Assembly: GCA_019420505.1 (NCBI GenBank)
Contig: JAHZHC010000010.1
Span: 1-9,398 of the forward strand
Direction of reading: 5' to 3'
Origin: Ruminococcus sp.
GTDB lineage: Bacteria > Bacillota > Clostridia > Oscillospirales > Ruminococcaceae
Length of the DNA: 9,398 bases
Positions 1 to 7,047 of this stretch are shown piece by piece. The number at the start of each line of letters is the position of its first letter. Positions within the stretch are counted from its first letter, which is position 1. The position numbers were made by a program, and so were the translations under genes. The notes below the pieces were generated by a model. That model made no database searches. It saw only the letters and a list, made by a program, of their open reading frames with translations, and was not told where the DNA came from.

Positions 1-40
1 AAAAGTTCTTCTTTATTTCTGTTATTTCTTTTTTGTTCAT
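1..40 (-). CDS. Start of a downstream gene, cut off by the window edge
   Basis: An ATG at 38-40 opens a frame that stays open to base 1 and encodes MNKKEITEIKKNF. A perfect GGAGG (complement of 48-52) lies 7 nt upstream of it, and the gap to the preceding helicase-methyltransferase gene is only 19 nt, so it is probably the next gene of the operon. The lysine-rich opening recalls the start of DUF4317 proteins of Clostridia, but 13 residues are far too few to assign a family. Function unknown. Confidence 0.6.
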   Translation of the reverse strand, partial: MNKKEITEIKKNF

Positions 41-47
41 GGTTTTT

Positions 48-52
48 CCTCC
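48..52 (-). promoter_or_regulatory. Ribosome binding site of the edge gene
   Basis: On the minus strand this reads GGAGG, 7 nt before the ATG at 40. It sits in the short gap after the TAG stop of the 838-residue gene. It is the main evidence that the truncated frame at the left edge is a real gene. Confidence 0.7.
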
Positions 53-59
53 AATTTTT

Positions 60-2576
60 CTATGTCTTATACTTAATATTCATAAAATCAAATAAAGTAG
101 GTGCTTCGATTTTATCTTCTTCAACCTTGCAGTAACCGACACCGTCACGGAAGTAATCAGGATTAAGTTCAATTCCTATTCCGTATCGCCCCATTTTCAT
201 GGCAGTTAAGGGAACTGTACCGATACCGCTAAAAGGATCAAGCACCCTATCCCCCTTATTACTATATCTATTGATACAGCGTTCTACAATATCAATCTGC
301 AAAGGACAAACGTGCATTTGTAAATCTCTTCTACGTTGTTCAGCGTTTAATGTTCTCATACGTACAATATCGTCCCATACCGTGTCGTTCCATGAAGCTG
401 GAGCTATTACCATAAATGTGGCAGGAAGTTTGTTATCCTTATCAAGATCATTTGCCAACTTAACGTGATCGGCATAATTATATATGTGTGTCCTTGAATA
501 TTGACTGTAAACTTTTTGAAGTGTGGTTACAGGAATGCTTGTTAATTCTTCTTTGGTAATAAGCCTGTCCCCTGAACTCCTCCAGTAAGCATGAGCGTCT
601 AACTGCCACTGTCCTCTTGAATATTCCTCTTTTGATTTCTTTACGGGTATGTCTGCATATGCTTTGCTTGTGTCTGTTGGGAGTTTTCTAAAAAGCAAAA
701 TATATTCAGGACAGCCAACTCCCATTTTAGAGCCGTCTTTACATTGCTCGGTCCAACCCAACCGATAAGTCTGGTTATTCTCTCTTACAACATCTGTTGT
801 TATAGGTATTCTCCCCATATACCTGAAACCATGTTTTGTAAAGTGCATTACTGTTAGGTCACTGAAAGGATCTACCGTTGGCATTCCATCCCCGGTTGCA
901 CTCCCGAACAATATACGATCTTTAACATGTATGCAAGCAACACGTCCAGGTTTAAGAATCCTCAGAAGGTTAGGAGTAAGATAATCCATTTGTTCAAAAA
1001 ATCTGTTGTTGTCTTCATTGTGTCCTAAATCATTATAACTTGGTGTATATTCATAATGATTACCGAAAGGTATTGAAGTAATTATTTCATCAATACTGTT
1101 GTCTTCCATCTGCTCACATTCCAAAATACAGTCGTTATTTATATACCTGTAGTTATTTCCTTCAACAACCACTTTTTTCACTCCTATGCTTCTGTTCATT
1201 TTTTTCGAAATATTATCAATGCTTGAAAGTCCGTTTTTACGTATGATCTCTGACATTTTTTCGGCTTGAAAGTCAAAACGTTTCCATTTGTCAAGCAATT
1301 GCTTTAATATTTCGTCTTCTTCGTCCATATATATGATATCAATTATTACGTCTTCTGTTTGTAAAAACCTATATATGCGATGCACCGCCTGAATAAAATC
1401 ATTAAATTTATAATCTATCCCAATAAATATTGCCCTGTGACAATGCTTTTGAAAGTTACAACCGCTTCCCGACAATACTTTTTTAGTTGAAAACAGTTTA
1501 ATTTTGCCTTCTGCAAAGTCAATAACACGCTGCTCACGTTTGTCAATATCCATAGATCCATAGATGTCAACTACATCTGAAATCTGCCTTTGTATTTCGT
1601 GTCGTTCCTCCTCAAGATCATGCCATAGGAGATAATGTTCATTTGGATTTTCTGCGATTATTTCAGCCGCTTTTGCAACTCTTTGAATTATGCTATTACG
1701 TTTAATTTTAGCTTCGTCTTGCAAACTGGCTGTAGCTTCATCAAACAGTTTTAAGTTTCCAAACTTATCAACTGACAGTTCTTCTTTTTTTGTTTCTAAT
1801 CTGTGATAATTAATTTTTAAGGGTGGGAGATCGTACCCGTTGTCTGAATAATTTTTATTTACGTCTGAAGGTTTACCTACAAACACAGCCCACGAGCTGA
1901 CCCATAGCCAGAATTCCTCTTCCTTATGAGGATACAAAGTCAGATTATTTGCCTTTGTACTATCACGTTGAAAAAATCTTGTCAATGCTTGTCCTGTATC
2001 CATTATCTCAAGGTATCCAGCGTAATGGATAAGCTCTTTATACCTATTCGGATCGGGCGTTGCTGTAGCAACTAATTTATATGGTATACCTTTAAACTTT
2101 TTCAAAAACTCTTGATAAGTTTTACTTCCAAAACTTCTGAGTACAGCTGCTTCATCAAGTGAGGTAGCGGTAAAATACTTAACATCAATGTTTCCGTCTC
2201 TGACACGCTCGTAGTTGGTAATCATAATATCAGTTTTGCTATCAAATATTTCACTCATGTTACGAACATATTCGGGTTTCTCGTAACCTAATACTTCAAC
2301 GGCGTCATGCACAAATTCCTGTTTTACGCCAAGAGGCAAAACTATCAACGCTTTACCGCCGCTATACTTTATTGCTTGATGACAAAATTCCAATTCCATT
2401 ACAGTTTTGCCGAGACCAAACTTTGCAAATATGGCACGTCGACCACCTTTCAACGCCCATGCGACAATATCTTTTTGATGTGGTTTTAGGGCATTATTAA
2501 GATTTTGAGGTAATATATAGAATCCACTATCTTTTGCTATCGCCATTTTACTTTTCAGAAAATCTAAATATTTCAT
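60..2576 (-). CDS. SF2 helicase fused to a beta-class DNA methyltransferase
   Basis: This 838-residue fusion protein has two enzymatic halves. The N-terminal half is an SF2/SNF2-like helicase: Walker A FGLGKT at 53-58, a DEAD-type box read as DEAA at 141-144, TATP at 171-174, a motif V-like stretch near 363-376, and motif VI QAVHRIYR at 396-403. The C-terminal half is an amino-methyltransferase (N4-cytosine or N6-adenine): catalytic motif IV at 500-504 reads TSIPF instead of the usual TSPPY, and the SAM-binding motif DPFSGIGT follows at 780-787. Motif IV before motif I is the beta-class order. The start is set by an ATGA overlap with the preceding HTH gene and by AGAGGTG 8 nt upstream. I recognise the family from phages and prophages. 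Whether it methylates alone, or needs ATP-driven translocation, is unknown. Unlike type ISP restriction enzymes it shows no N-terminal nuclease domain, which suggests modification without cleavage. Confidence 0.9.
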   Translation of the reverse strand: MKYLDFLKSKMAIAKDSGFYILPQNLNNALKPHQKDIVAWALKGGRRAIFAKFGLGKTVMELEFCHQAIKYSGGKALIVLPLGVKQEFVHDAVEVLGYEKPEYVRNMSEIFDSKTDIMITNYERVRDGNIDVKYFTATSLDEAAVLRSFGSKTYQEFLKKFKGIPYKLVATATPDPNRYKELIHYAGYLEIMDTGQALTRFFQRDSTKANNLTLYPHKEEEFWLWVSSWAVFVGKPSDVNKNYSDNGYDLPPLKINYHRLETKKEELSVDKFGNLKLFDEATASLQDEAKIKRNSIIQRVAKAAEIIAENPNEHYLLWHDLEEERHEIQRQISDVVDIYGSMDIDKREQRVIDFAEGKIKLFSTKKVLSGSGCNFQKHCHRAIFIGIDYKFNDFIQAVHRIYRFLQTEDVIIDIIYMDEEDEILKQLLDKWKRFDFQAEKMSEIIRKNGLSSIDNISKKMNRSIGVKKVVVEGNNYRYINNDCILECEQMEDNSIDEIITSIPFGNHYEYTPSYNDLGHNEDNNRFFEQMDYLTPNLLRILKPGRVACIHVKDRILFGSATGDGMPTVDPFSDLTVMHFTKHGFRYMGRIPITTDVVRENNQTYRLGWTEQCKDGSKMGVGCPEYILLFRKLPTDTSKAYADIPVKKSKEEYSRGQWQLDAHAYWRSSGDRLITKEELTSIPVTTLQKVYSQYSRTHIYNYADHVKLANDLDKDNKLPATFMVIAPASWNDTVWDDIVRMRTLNAEQRRRDLQMHVCPLQIDIVERCINRYSNKGDRVLDPFSGIGTVPLTAMKMGRYGIGIELNPDYFRDGVGYCKVEEDKIEAPTLFDFMNIKYKT

Positions 2577-2914
2577 GTGCCAAACACCTCTTCAAAGGTC
2601 TTGCCCATATCCGCCAGCAATCTTTGAAATTGGTTGACCGACAGTCGTACCTCTCTGTCACCGTACATAAAATGAGCAGCTTTCTGTTCTGAACATCCAA
2701 TAATCTTAGCCAACCTTATGGGAGAATGGTTATTCGCCAAACAATATTTTTTAAGTTCTTTATTTTTAATATCAACGGCCGTTCGTCTCCCATGCGATAT
2801 GCTATATTTCGGCAAGCATAACCTTATGTAACTTATACTGTAATTCATTTCTTTTGCTATTTTCTCTGCATTCATACCACTGTCATATAACTGTTTTAAT
2901 TTTTTTACGTCCAT
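2573..2914 (-). CDS. Small DNA-binding protein with two helix-turn-helix segments
   Basis: The protein has 113 residues. Residues 4-33 look like a resolvase/sigma-type HTH (a short helix, then GMNAEKIAKEMNYSISYIR). Residues 64-112 look like an XRE/Cro-type HTH: SPIRLAKIIGCSEQ, then a GDREVRLS turn, ending with the typical LADMGKTFEEVF helix. It overlaps the upstream gene by 10 nt and its TGA overlaps the next ATG in an ATGA, so it is translationally coupled to the helicase-methyltransferase. AAGGA lies just upstream of the ATG. The likely role is a transcriptional regulator or a DNA-targeting accessory of the next gene; the coupling cannot tell these apart. No enzymatic motif is visible. Confidence 0.8.
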   Translation of the reverse strand: MDVKKLKQLYDSGMNAEKIAKEMNYSISYIRLCLPKYSISHGRRTAVDIKNKELKKYCLANNHSPIRLAKIIGCSEQKAAHFMYGDREVRLSVNQFQRLLADMGKTFEEVFGT

Positions 2915-3117
2915 TTATCCTTTCCTTTCGTTAATACTAACTGCTTAGGTTTTCTGGGATTATTTTTGTCATATGGTTCAAACACCGGGCAATTTTGATC
3001 TAAACGATTAGTTTTTTTTCCTGTAAATATGTAATATCCACAAGCATATTCAGGATTTTTTCCACTTCTAATCGGCGTTCTCCATTTGCAGTTAGCTTTT
3101 TTATTGCAAAATTCCAT
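2905..3117 (-). CDS. Small basic protein with four cysteines, function unknown
   Basis: The protein has 70 residues and many Lys/Arg. Four cysteines at positions 4, 10, 26 and 43 could bind one metal ion, though the spacing is not a standard zinc-finger pattern. The C-terminal tail (about residues 50-70) is strongly basic and probably disordered. The start overlaps the preceding stop by one base (TAATG), and GAGGA lies about 9 nt upstream. I do not recognise a named family. Its place in a replication operon and its charge make nucleic-acid binding plausible, but that is inference. Confidence 0.75.
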   Translation of the reverse strand: MEFCNKKANCKWRTPIRSGKNPEYACGYYIFTGKKTNRLDQNCPVFEPYDKNNPRKPKQLVLTKGKDKWT

Positions 3118-3464
3118 TAAAAAACATTCCTCATAGCTATATCACGTACAGAGTCAACAAATTCAATTAATTCACCTTTTGACTTTGCTCTGTAATTTTG
3201 ATTTAACAATCTCCTTATTTCATTAATTTCATCAGCATCTTGATATGCAGTTATTTCCGCTAAAGCAAAACTTTGATATTCGTTAATTATATCTTGTTTT
3301 TCTTTTTTAGCCGATTGCGTATCAACAGCATTATTTCTATACAAAAAATATAAACATCGAAAGCGGTTAAACGCTACTCTTTCGGCAATAGACAATCCTT
3401 CTGGAATAGGTTTACCGTCCTTAGCTTGTATTTCAATCTGGGTTAATTTTTCTTGATTAAACAT
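3117..3464 (-). CDS. Unrecognised, mostly helical phage protein
   Basis: The protein has 115 residues with no signal peptide, membrane segment or enzyme motif. Composition and spacing suggest all-alpha structure: a charged helix through residues 50-75 with SAKKEKQDIINEYQSF, then a helix around 78-90 (DEINEIRRLLNQNY) and a final helix at 95-113. The ATG overlaps the preceding VRR-NUC gene by 8 nt and is preceded by GGAGAG at 7 nt. It ends in the TAATG junction with the next gene. The gene is clearly part of the operon, but I cannot assign a function. Confidence 0.75.
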   Translation of the reverse strand: MFNQEKLTQIEIQAKDGKPIPEGLSIAERVAFNRFRCLYFLYRNNAVDTQSAKKEKQDIINEYQSFALAEITAYQDADEINEIRRLLNQNYRAKSKGELIEFVDSVRDIAMRNVF

Positions 3465-3819
3465 TCAAAATCTCTCCATTTATAATAGCTTTAGCATCCT
3501 CCACGCTTCGTGCAATCCCTGCTTTATGACCTAATTCAGTCATGCGTTTTATAAAATTATCTTGAGCTTTTCTTGCTTTGCCTGTAGAGTTTTTCGTTTC
3601 AATAAACGCAACATTATTTTTTCCAATATAAATTAAGTCAGAAAAGCCTTCCGGAAGCCCTGCAACAGGTCTTAAGTTAATTAAAACCCATTGATTAAAC
3701 TCTTTTGAATATACACGTTTTCCTTGATAAAATGTTCCTGCATTTGTTCTAAAGACAACGCTATCAGCCGAGGATAAAGCTACTCGAATTTCATTTTGAA
3801 TCAAATGTTCACTTTTCAT
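3457..3819 (-). CDS. VRR-NUC domain nuclease
   Basis: This 120-residue, single-domain protein belongs to the VRR-NUC branch of the PD-(D/E)XK nucleases, a family that includes stand-alone phage enzymes and the nuclease domain of FAN1 and that acts on branched or flap DNA. Visible landmarks are an N-terminal EHLIQNEI helix, RTNAG at 24-28, GFSDLI with the catalytic Asp61, ETK with Glu74 and Lys76, and a downstream helix with Gln86. The start at 3819 is chosen over 3837 because GGTGAT lies just upstream and the protein then begins at the conserved helix. It overlaps the 54-residue gene by 11 nt and the next gene by 8 nt. Likely role: resolving or trimming recombination and replication intermediates. 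Confidence 0.88.
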   Translation of the reverse strand: MKSEHLIQNEIRVALSSADSVVFRTNAGTFYQGKRVYSKEFNQWVLINLRPVAGLPEGFSDLIYIGKNNVAFIETKNSTGKARKAQDNFIKRMTELGHKAGIARSVEDAKAIINGEILNV

Positions 3820-3973
3820 CGTTATCACCATTTTCATAAATTAGAATTTGGTGCATTGGAGCACTTTTAAAAGGTGCAATTTTAATTGCATAGCCTAAAT
3901 TTAACCATGATTGAATAATCTCACGATATTTAGGTGTATTTATATTTATAATTAAACTACCGACTATGTTCAT
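3809..3973 (-). CDS. 54-residue conserved-looking small protein
   Basis: This small gene fills the space between the SF2 helicase and the VRR-NUC gene. It starts MNIVGSLIIN and ends YENGDNDEK. The case for it is strong. Its ATG overlaps the helicase TGA in an ATGA. GAGGGTGG lies 5 nt upstream. The frame is open for 54 codons, and the stop overlaps the start of the VRR-NUC gene by 11 nt. The sequence suggests a small alpha/beta fold: a beta strand at 2-12, a helix at 15-26 (KYREIIQSWLNL), then strands at 28-33 and 42-46. No family recognised and no catalytic motif. It could be a small partner of the helicase or nuclease. Confidence 0.78.
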   Translation of the reverse strand: MNIVGSLIININTPKYREIIQSWLNLGYAIKIAPFKSAPMHQILIYENGDNDEK

Positions 3974-5328
3974 TTTAACCACCCTCTTCTTTTAGCTTCA
4001 AGATACGCCCAACTTGGCTTATATCCTTTTATTTTAGCAAATGAATATAACTGCTGAACATTCTTACATTCTTGAGCTGATTTATAATCCTTAACTGCTT
4101 CATCCGCCTTTTTACGTTTGTTTTGTTTGATTTCTTCAAGTCGTATTTCCTCAATGTTTTTTATTTCTTGTTTTGTCAACTGTTCTTTAGTACCGCAATA
4201 TGAGCAAATGCCAGAATTATTAGTTTTATATGTACCAAAACATATAGGACATTGTTTAATTACCAATTTACCATCTTCGGCATATTCGCTTTTAACTTTA
4301 GGCACACTGTCTAAACTCCATTCTCGCTTATCGTCAGGCAATCCAAATCTTTTGTAATTATTTACATGATCTAATATAATAGCAATTTTCCCTTGCTTTG
4401 GTCGCATACATCTCATTGACTGTTGTATATATAATGCAAGGCTCATTGTCGGTCTAAGTAATATACAGCACTCACAATCAGGGCAATCAAAACCAACAGA
4501 AATTAAATCAACATTACAAAGAATTTGAATTTCTTTATTTCTAAATCTTTTAATTATATTGTCACGTTGTTTCTTCGGGGTGTTTCCATCAAAATGAATT
4601 GCATTAATGCCCGCTAACCTAAACGATTCTGCTACAAACTCAGAATGCTGTATTGATGAACAATAACAAATAGCTTGTTTACCGGCAGCATATTTAAAAT
4701 AATGCTCTATAACATTCCCAAAAACGGCTTTAGTAGACAATAATTCGGTTGCTTGCTGTTTATCAAAATCCTTTCCCTTACGTTTTAAAGATGATAAGTC
4801 AGCAACGCTAGGAGCATAATATTTATATGGTGCTAAATAACCTGTATCAATAAGTTCTTTTTCCGTGATTCCGGTTATCATAGTTTGATAGATGTCTTTT
4901 AAAGGTTTTCCGTCAAGTCTGCAAGGTGTGGCAGTAAGACCTATATAATAGACATTAGGATAAGTATTAACAATTTTAAGCCATGTTTTAGCCGTTGAGA
5001 AATGACATTCATCAAATATAATCATATCCGGTTTGGGATAATTATTTATATGATTTGCAACTGTGGCAACCATACCAATATGAATGGTTTTCAATGGAAT
5101 ATTAAATCTTTCAAATGTATTTATTGTTTGATCTAACAACTCTTTTCGATGTACCAAAAACCAAACTGTGTTTCCTTGTTTTTGTGTAGCTTCAGCTAAA
5201 GCGGCAAACAAAGCTGTTTTACCGCTTCCGCATGGAGCTACTATACAAACCTTTTTGATACCATAATTATAAACTGCTCCTAATTTGCGAACATAGTCCT
5301 TTTGATATGGTCTTAATTCAATGCTCAT
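3970..5328 (-). CDS. SF2 DEAD/DEAH-family helicase with C-terminal zinc ribbon
   Basis: This 452-residue phage-type DNA helicase carries the SF2 motifs in order: RPYQ at 6-9, Walker A APCGSGKT at 31-38, DECH at 106-109, TATP at 132-135, motif V ISVGFDCP at 276-283, and motif VI QQSMRCMRP at 302-310. A zinc ribbon follows, with cysteine pairs CPIC (360-363) and CSYC (375-378). Next come a charged, probably coiled helix (385-415) and a C-terminal segment KPSWAYLEAKRRGWLK often seen in phage helicases. The ATG overlaps the DUF669 stop in an ATGA. No Shine-Dalgarno sequence is visible upstream, so translation probably depends on reinitiation. The context of exonuclease, P-loop ATPase and DUF669 points to replication, fork restart or recombination. 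It is independent of the helicase in the 838-residue fusion. Confidence 0.92.
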   Translation of the reverse strand: MSIELRPYQKDYVRKLGAVYNYGIKKVCIVAPCGSGKTALFAALAEATQKQGNTVWFLVHRKELLDQTINTFERFNIPLKTIHIGMVATVANHINNYPKPDMIIFDECHFSTAKTWLKIVNTYPNVYYIGLTATPCRLDGKPLKDIYQTMITGITEKELIDTGYLAPYKYYAPSVADLSSLKRKGKDFDKQQATELLSTKAVFGNVIEHYFKYAAGKQAICYCSSIQHSEFVAESFRLAGINAIHFDGNTPKKQRDNIIKRFRNKEIQILCNVDLISVGFDCPDCECCILLRPTMSLALYIQQSMRCMRPKQGKIAIILDHVNNYKRFGLPDDKREWSLDSVPKVKSEYAEDGKLVIKQCPICFGTYKTNNSGICSYCGTKEQLTKQEIKNIEEIRLEEIKQNKRKKADEAVKDYKSAQECKNVQQLYSFAKIKGYKPSWAYLEAKRRGWLK

Positions 5329-5843
5329 AACAGATCGTTTGTATTAAGAGGAGGCTGTTCATTTTGCATAGGAGGTGTTCCATAATACCCTTGGGGTGGT
5401 GTATTTTGTGAAGCTTGATGTTCAGATATATTTTGAGGTGGATCAACCCAAGGTGGAAGTTTATCAACTTGATTTTGCCTAAGAAAGTAGTGTATAACTG
5501 ATTTTGCTCCATATGTAGGATCATTATCAATTTTGACTCTTGCACCGCCTGTTTTTCCCAACCAATCAGCCGCATTTAAATTTCCCTTCGGTATTCCAAA
5601 TGCATTATATATTTCTCCCAACATTTGATTTGTCTGTTTGCTGTTCGTAGGGTCAAACACGATGTACTTCCACAGTAAGTTTGTTTTGCCCGACACTTCA
5701 AATGTGATTTTTAGCATTGGGTTACCAGTATTTTTTGATGTCATTTCTTCAACATCTTTTATTCTTACACGGTAATCACCGGGTTTAAGATTTTCAAAGC
5801 TTTTTTCTTCATATTCATTAGCGTTAAAATTCCAATTAATCAT
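5325..5843 (-). CDS. DUF669 family phage protein, probable ssDNA-binding role
   Basis: The protein has 172 residues and matches the DUF669 family: an N-terminal WNFNANEYEE, the PGDYRVRI strand at 21-28, KNTGNPMLKITFEV at 37-50, the LLWKYIVFD core at 56-64, and a helix with MLGEIYNAFGIP at 74-85. Residues 131-172 form a Pro/Gln/Asn-rich, low-complexity tail ending NTNDLL. This resembles bacterial SSB layout, with a folded domain, a flexible linker and an acidic-hydrophobic tip. DUF669 genes regularly lie beside phage recombination ATPases and helicases, and a single-strand-binding role is widely suspected. The start overlaps the ATPase stop in an ATGA and has AAGGAG 8 nt upstream; the stop overlaps the helicase start in another ATGA. 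Confidence 0.88.
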   Translation of the reverse strand: MINWNFNANEYEEKSFENLKPGDYRVRIKDVEEMTSKNTGNPMLKITFEVSGKTNLLWKYIVFDPTNSKQTNQMLGEIYNAFGIPKGNLNAADWLGKTGGARVKIDNDPTYGAKSVIHYFLRQNQVDKLPPWVDPPQNISEHQASQNTPPQGYYGTPPMQNEQPPLNTNDLL

Positions 5844-6532
5844 TTATTATTCTCCTTTTTTACTTTTCCACCATCAAATAAGCTTTCAGGCTTACATGCT
5901 GTACGATTAAACAACTGATCTTTAGCATAAATCTCTTTAGTTGGCTTTAAATTATAAAACCAAATTGAATTTCCTTTATCATCAATTGTTTGCTGTACCA
6001 TGCCCACTATATTACACAGACCGCAAATATTGTCCAATATTTTATCAGGTATTTTAGGTGAGTATTGATAATACGGCTTGCCGCTAGGATCAGATAATTG
6101 TGTTATATTGAGCCATGCAGTAAAAATGACATTACAATTATACATTGTTGCCTTACGGACAATACGTTTGAGATTTTGATATACCAGCTGATAATCTTGA
6201 CGCTTGTCCTTTGAATTGCCGATTTCATCAAGTTCCAAAATCCACATATCAAATAAATCTGAAATATTATCAACAATCAAATTATCATACTTCCCTGTTT
6301 CAACAAGGTTTTCTATTTGTGCTGTTAAATACGTATCATCTGACGGATCTGTTCTTGATTTAACACAATGCGTAATCTTCTCGATATCAAGATTTGGCCT
6401 GTCAAAATTGTTAAGTACAACCTCAGAATTATCAGAACACATTAAAAGATTTCTTCCTTTAATAGGCGCTCTTACAAGTGTTGAATTAACGGTTTTTCCG
6501 CCACCTGATTTACAATAAATAAGCCCTACCAT
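5840..6532 (-). CDS. Phage P-loop ATPase of the AAA_24/RecA-like group
   Basis: The protein has 230 residues. The P-loop CKSGGGKT lies at residues 7-14, almost at the N-terminus. The Walker B strand NLIVDN is at 84-89, and a sensor-like strand NVIFTAW is at 134-140. This layout fits the phage nucleotide-binding AAA_24 group, distant RecA/Sak4-like ATPases that work with single-strand-binding proteins in annealing or strand exchange. An in-frame ATG at 6550 exists, but GAGGAGG (complement of 6542-6548) sits 9 nt before the ATG at 6532 and inside the longer reading. I therefore use 6532, which also puts the P-loop at the usual place. One base separates it from the preceding stop. Substrate and polarity cannot be read from the sequence. 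Confidence 0.88.
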   Translation of the reverse strand: MVGLIYCKSGGGKTVNSTLVRAPIKGRNLLMCSDNSEVVLNNFDRPNLDIEKITHCVKSRTDPSDDTYLTAQIENLVETGKYDNLIVDNISDLFDMWILELDEIGNSKDKRQDYQLVYQNLKRIVRKATMYNCNVIFTAWLNITQLSDPSGKPYYQYSPKIPDKILDNICGLCNIVGMVQQTIDDKGNSIWFYNLKPTKEIYAKDQLFNRTACKPESLFDGGKVKKENNK

Positions 6533-6533
6533 G

Positions 6534-7046
6534 TTATACATCCTCCTCATCGTTTTTTAACTTATATACACTTATAATATCGTTTAAAATAATATGACAT
6601 TTTTTAAATCCATATCGTTTGCCTTCCTTATGTTTGCACTCGGTGTAATCCTCGCCACAAATACTACATTGTCTAAAACCTGCCAAAAAATCGATATTAC
6701 ATTTGTGTTTACTTATTAAGTACCGCTTAGCAAAGCCAAGAACATTGTTTTTTAATATAAACGCTTTTGCTTTTAGTTTTTGGTCTTGTGTTATTTCACA
6801 TTCAAAAATTTTTAAACAGGTATTAACCAATGGAGATTCTATAAAATCTGTTACTATATAGCTCTTACCAATACAAAAATCAGCTAATTGATATAATGAT
6901 TTTAGAGAAAAACGGGTATTATCCTTATTAATAGATGTATCAGCAACGACAAATTCAAAACAAAATATTTCATCTTTATCAACTGGTTTCTTTGTTTTTA
7001 AGCTAATTTGTTTTGCGATTTCTTCTGTTACTTTAATAAACTTCAT
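6534..7046 (-). CDS. Prohead-protease-like protein, probably without protease activity
   Basis: The protein has 170 residues. The start at 7046 has GAGGT 8 nt upstream and overlaps the exonuclease gene less than the ATG at 7061. The order of segments resembles Clostridial phage prohead-protease-like proteins. These are an FCFEFVVADTSINKDNTRFS strand pair (28-47), LADFCIGKSYIVTD (54-67), a KAKAFILKN strand (92-100), a segment where those proteins read like SVGC, then CSICG (127-131) and a Cys-x-His at 137-139. C127, C130, C137 and H139 could bind zinc. In related proteases a catalytic His follows the GKS/GKT segment; here the position reads VTDFIES with no His. The match is from memory of family patterns, not a search. 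The role beside an exonuclease and an ATPase is unknown; a scaffold or DNA-binding derivative is possible. Confidence 0.6.
   Translation of the reverse strand: MKFIKVTEEIAKQISLKTKKPVDKDEIFCFEFVVADTSINKDNTRFSLKSLYQLADFCIGKSYIVTDFIESPLVNTCLKIFECEITQDQKLKAKAFILKNNVLGFAKRYLISKHKCNIDFLAGFRQCSICGEDYTECKHKEGKRYGFKKCHIILNDIISVYKLKNDEEDV
6542..6548 (-). promoter_or_regulatory. Ribosome binding site that fixes the P-loop ATPase start
   Basis: The minus strand reads GAGGAGG, 9 nt before the ATG at 6532. The in-frame ATG at 6541 directly abuts it and the ATG at 6550 lies upstream of it, so only 6532 has workable spacing. The element lies inside the last codons of the prohead-protease-like gene. Confidence 0.65.
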
Positions 7047-7047
7047 A

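Noticed and set aside
5318..5575. 85-codon minus-strand frame inside the DUF669 gene
   Set aside because: It is a shifted frame of DUF669 coding sequence, with Leu/Ile/His-rich random composition and no own ribosome binding site.
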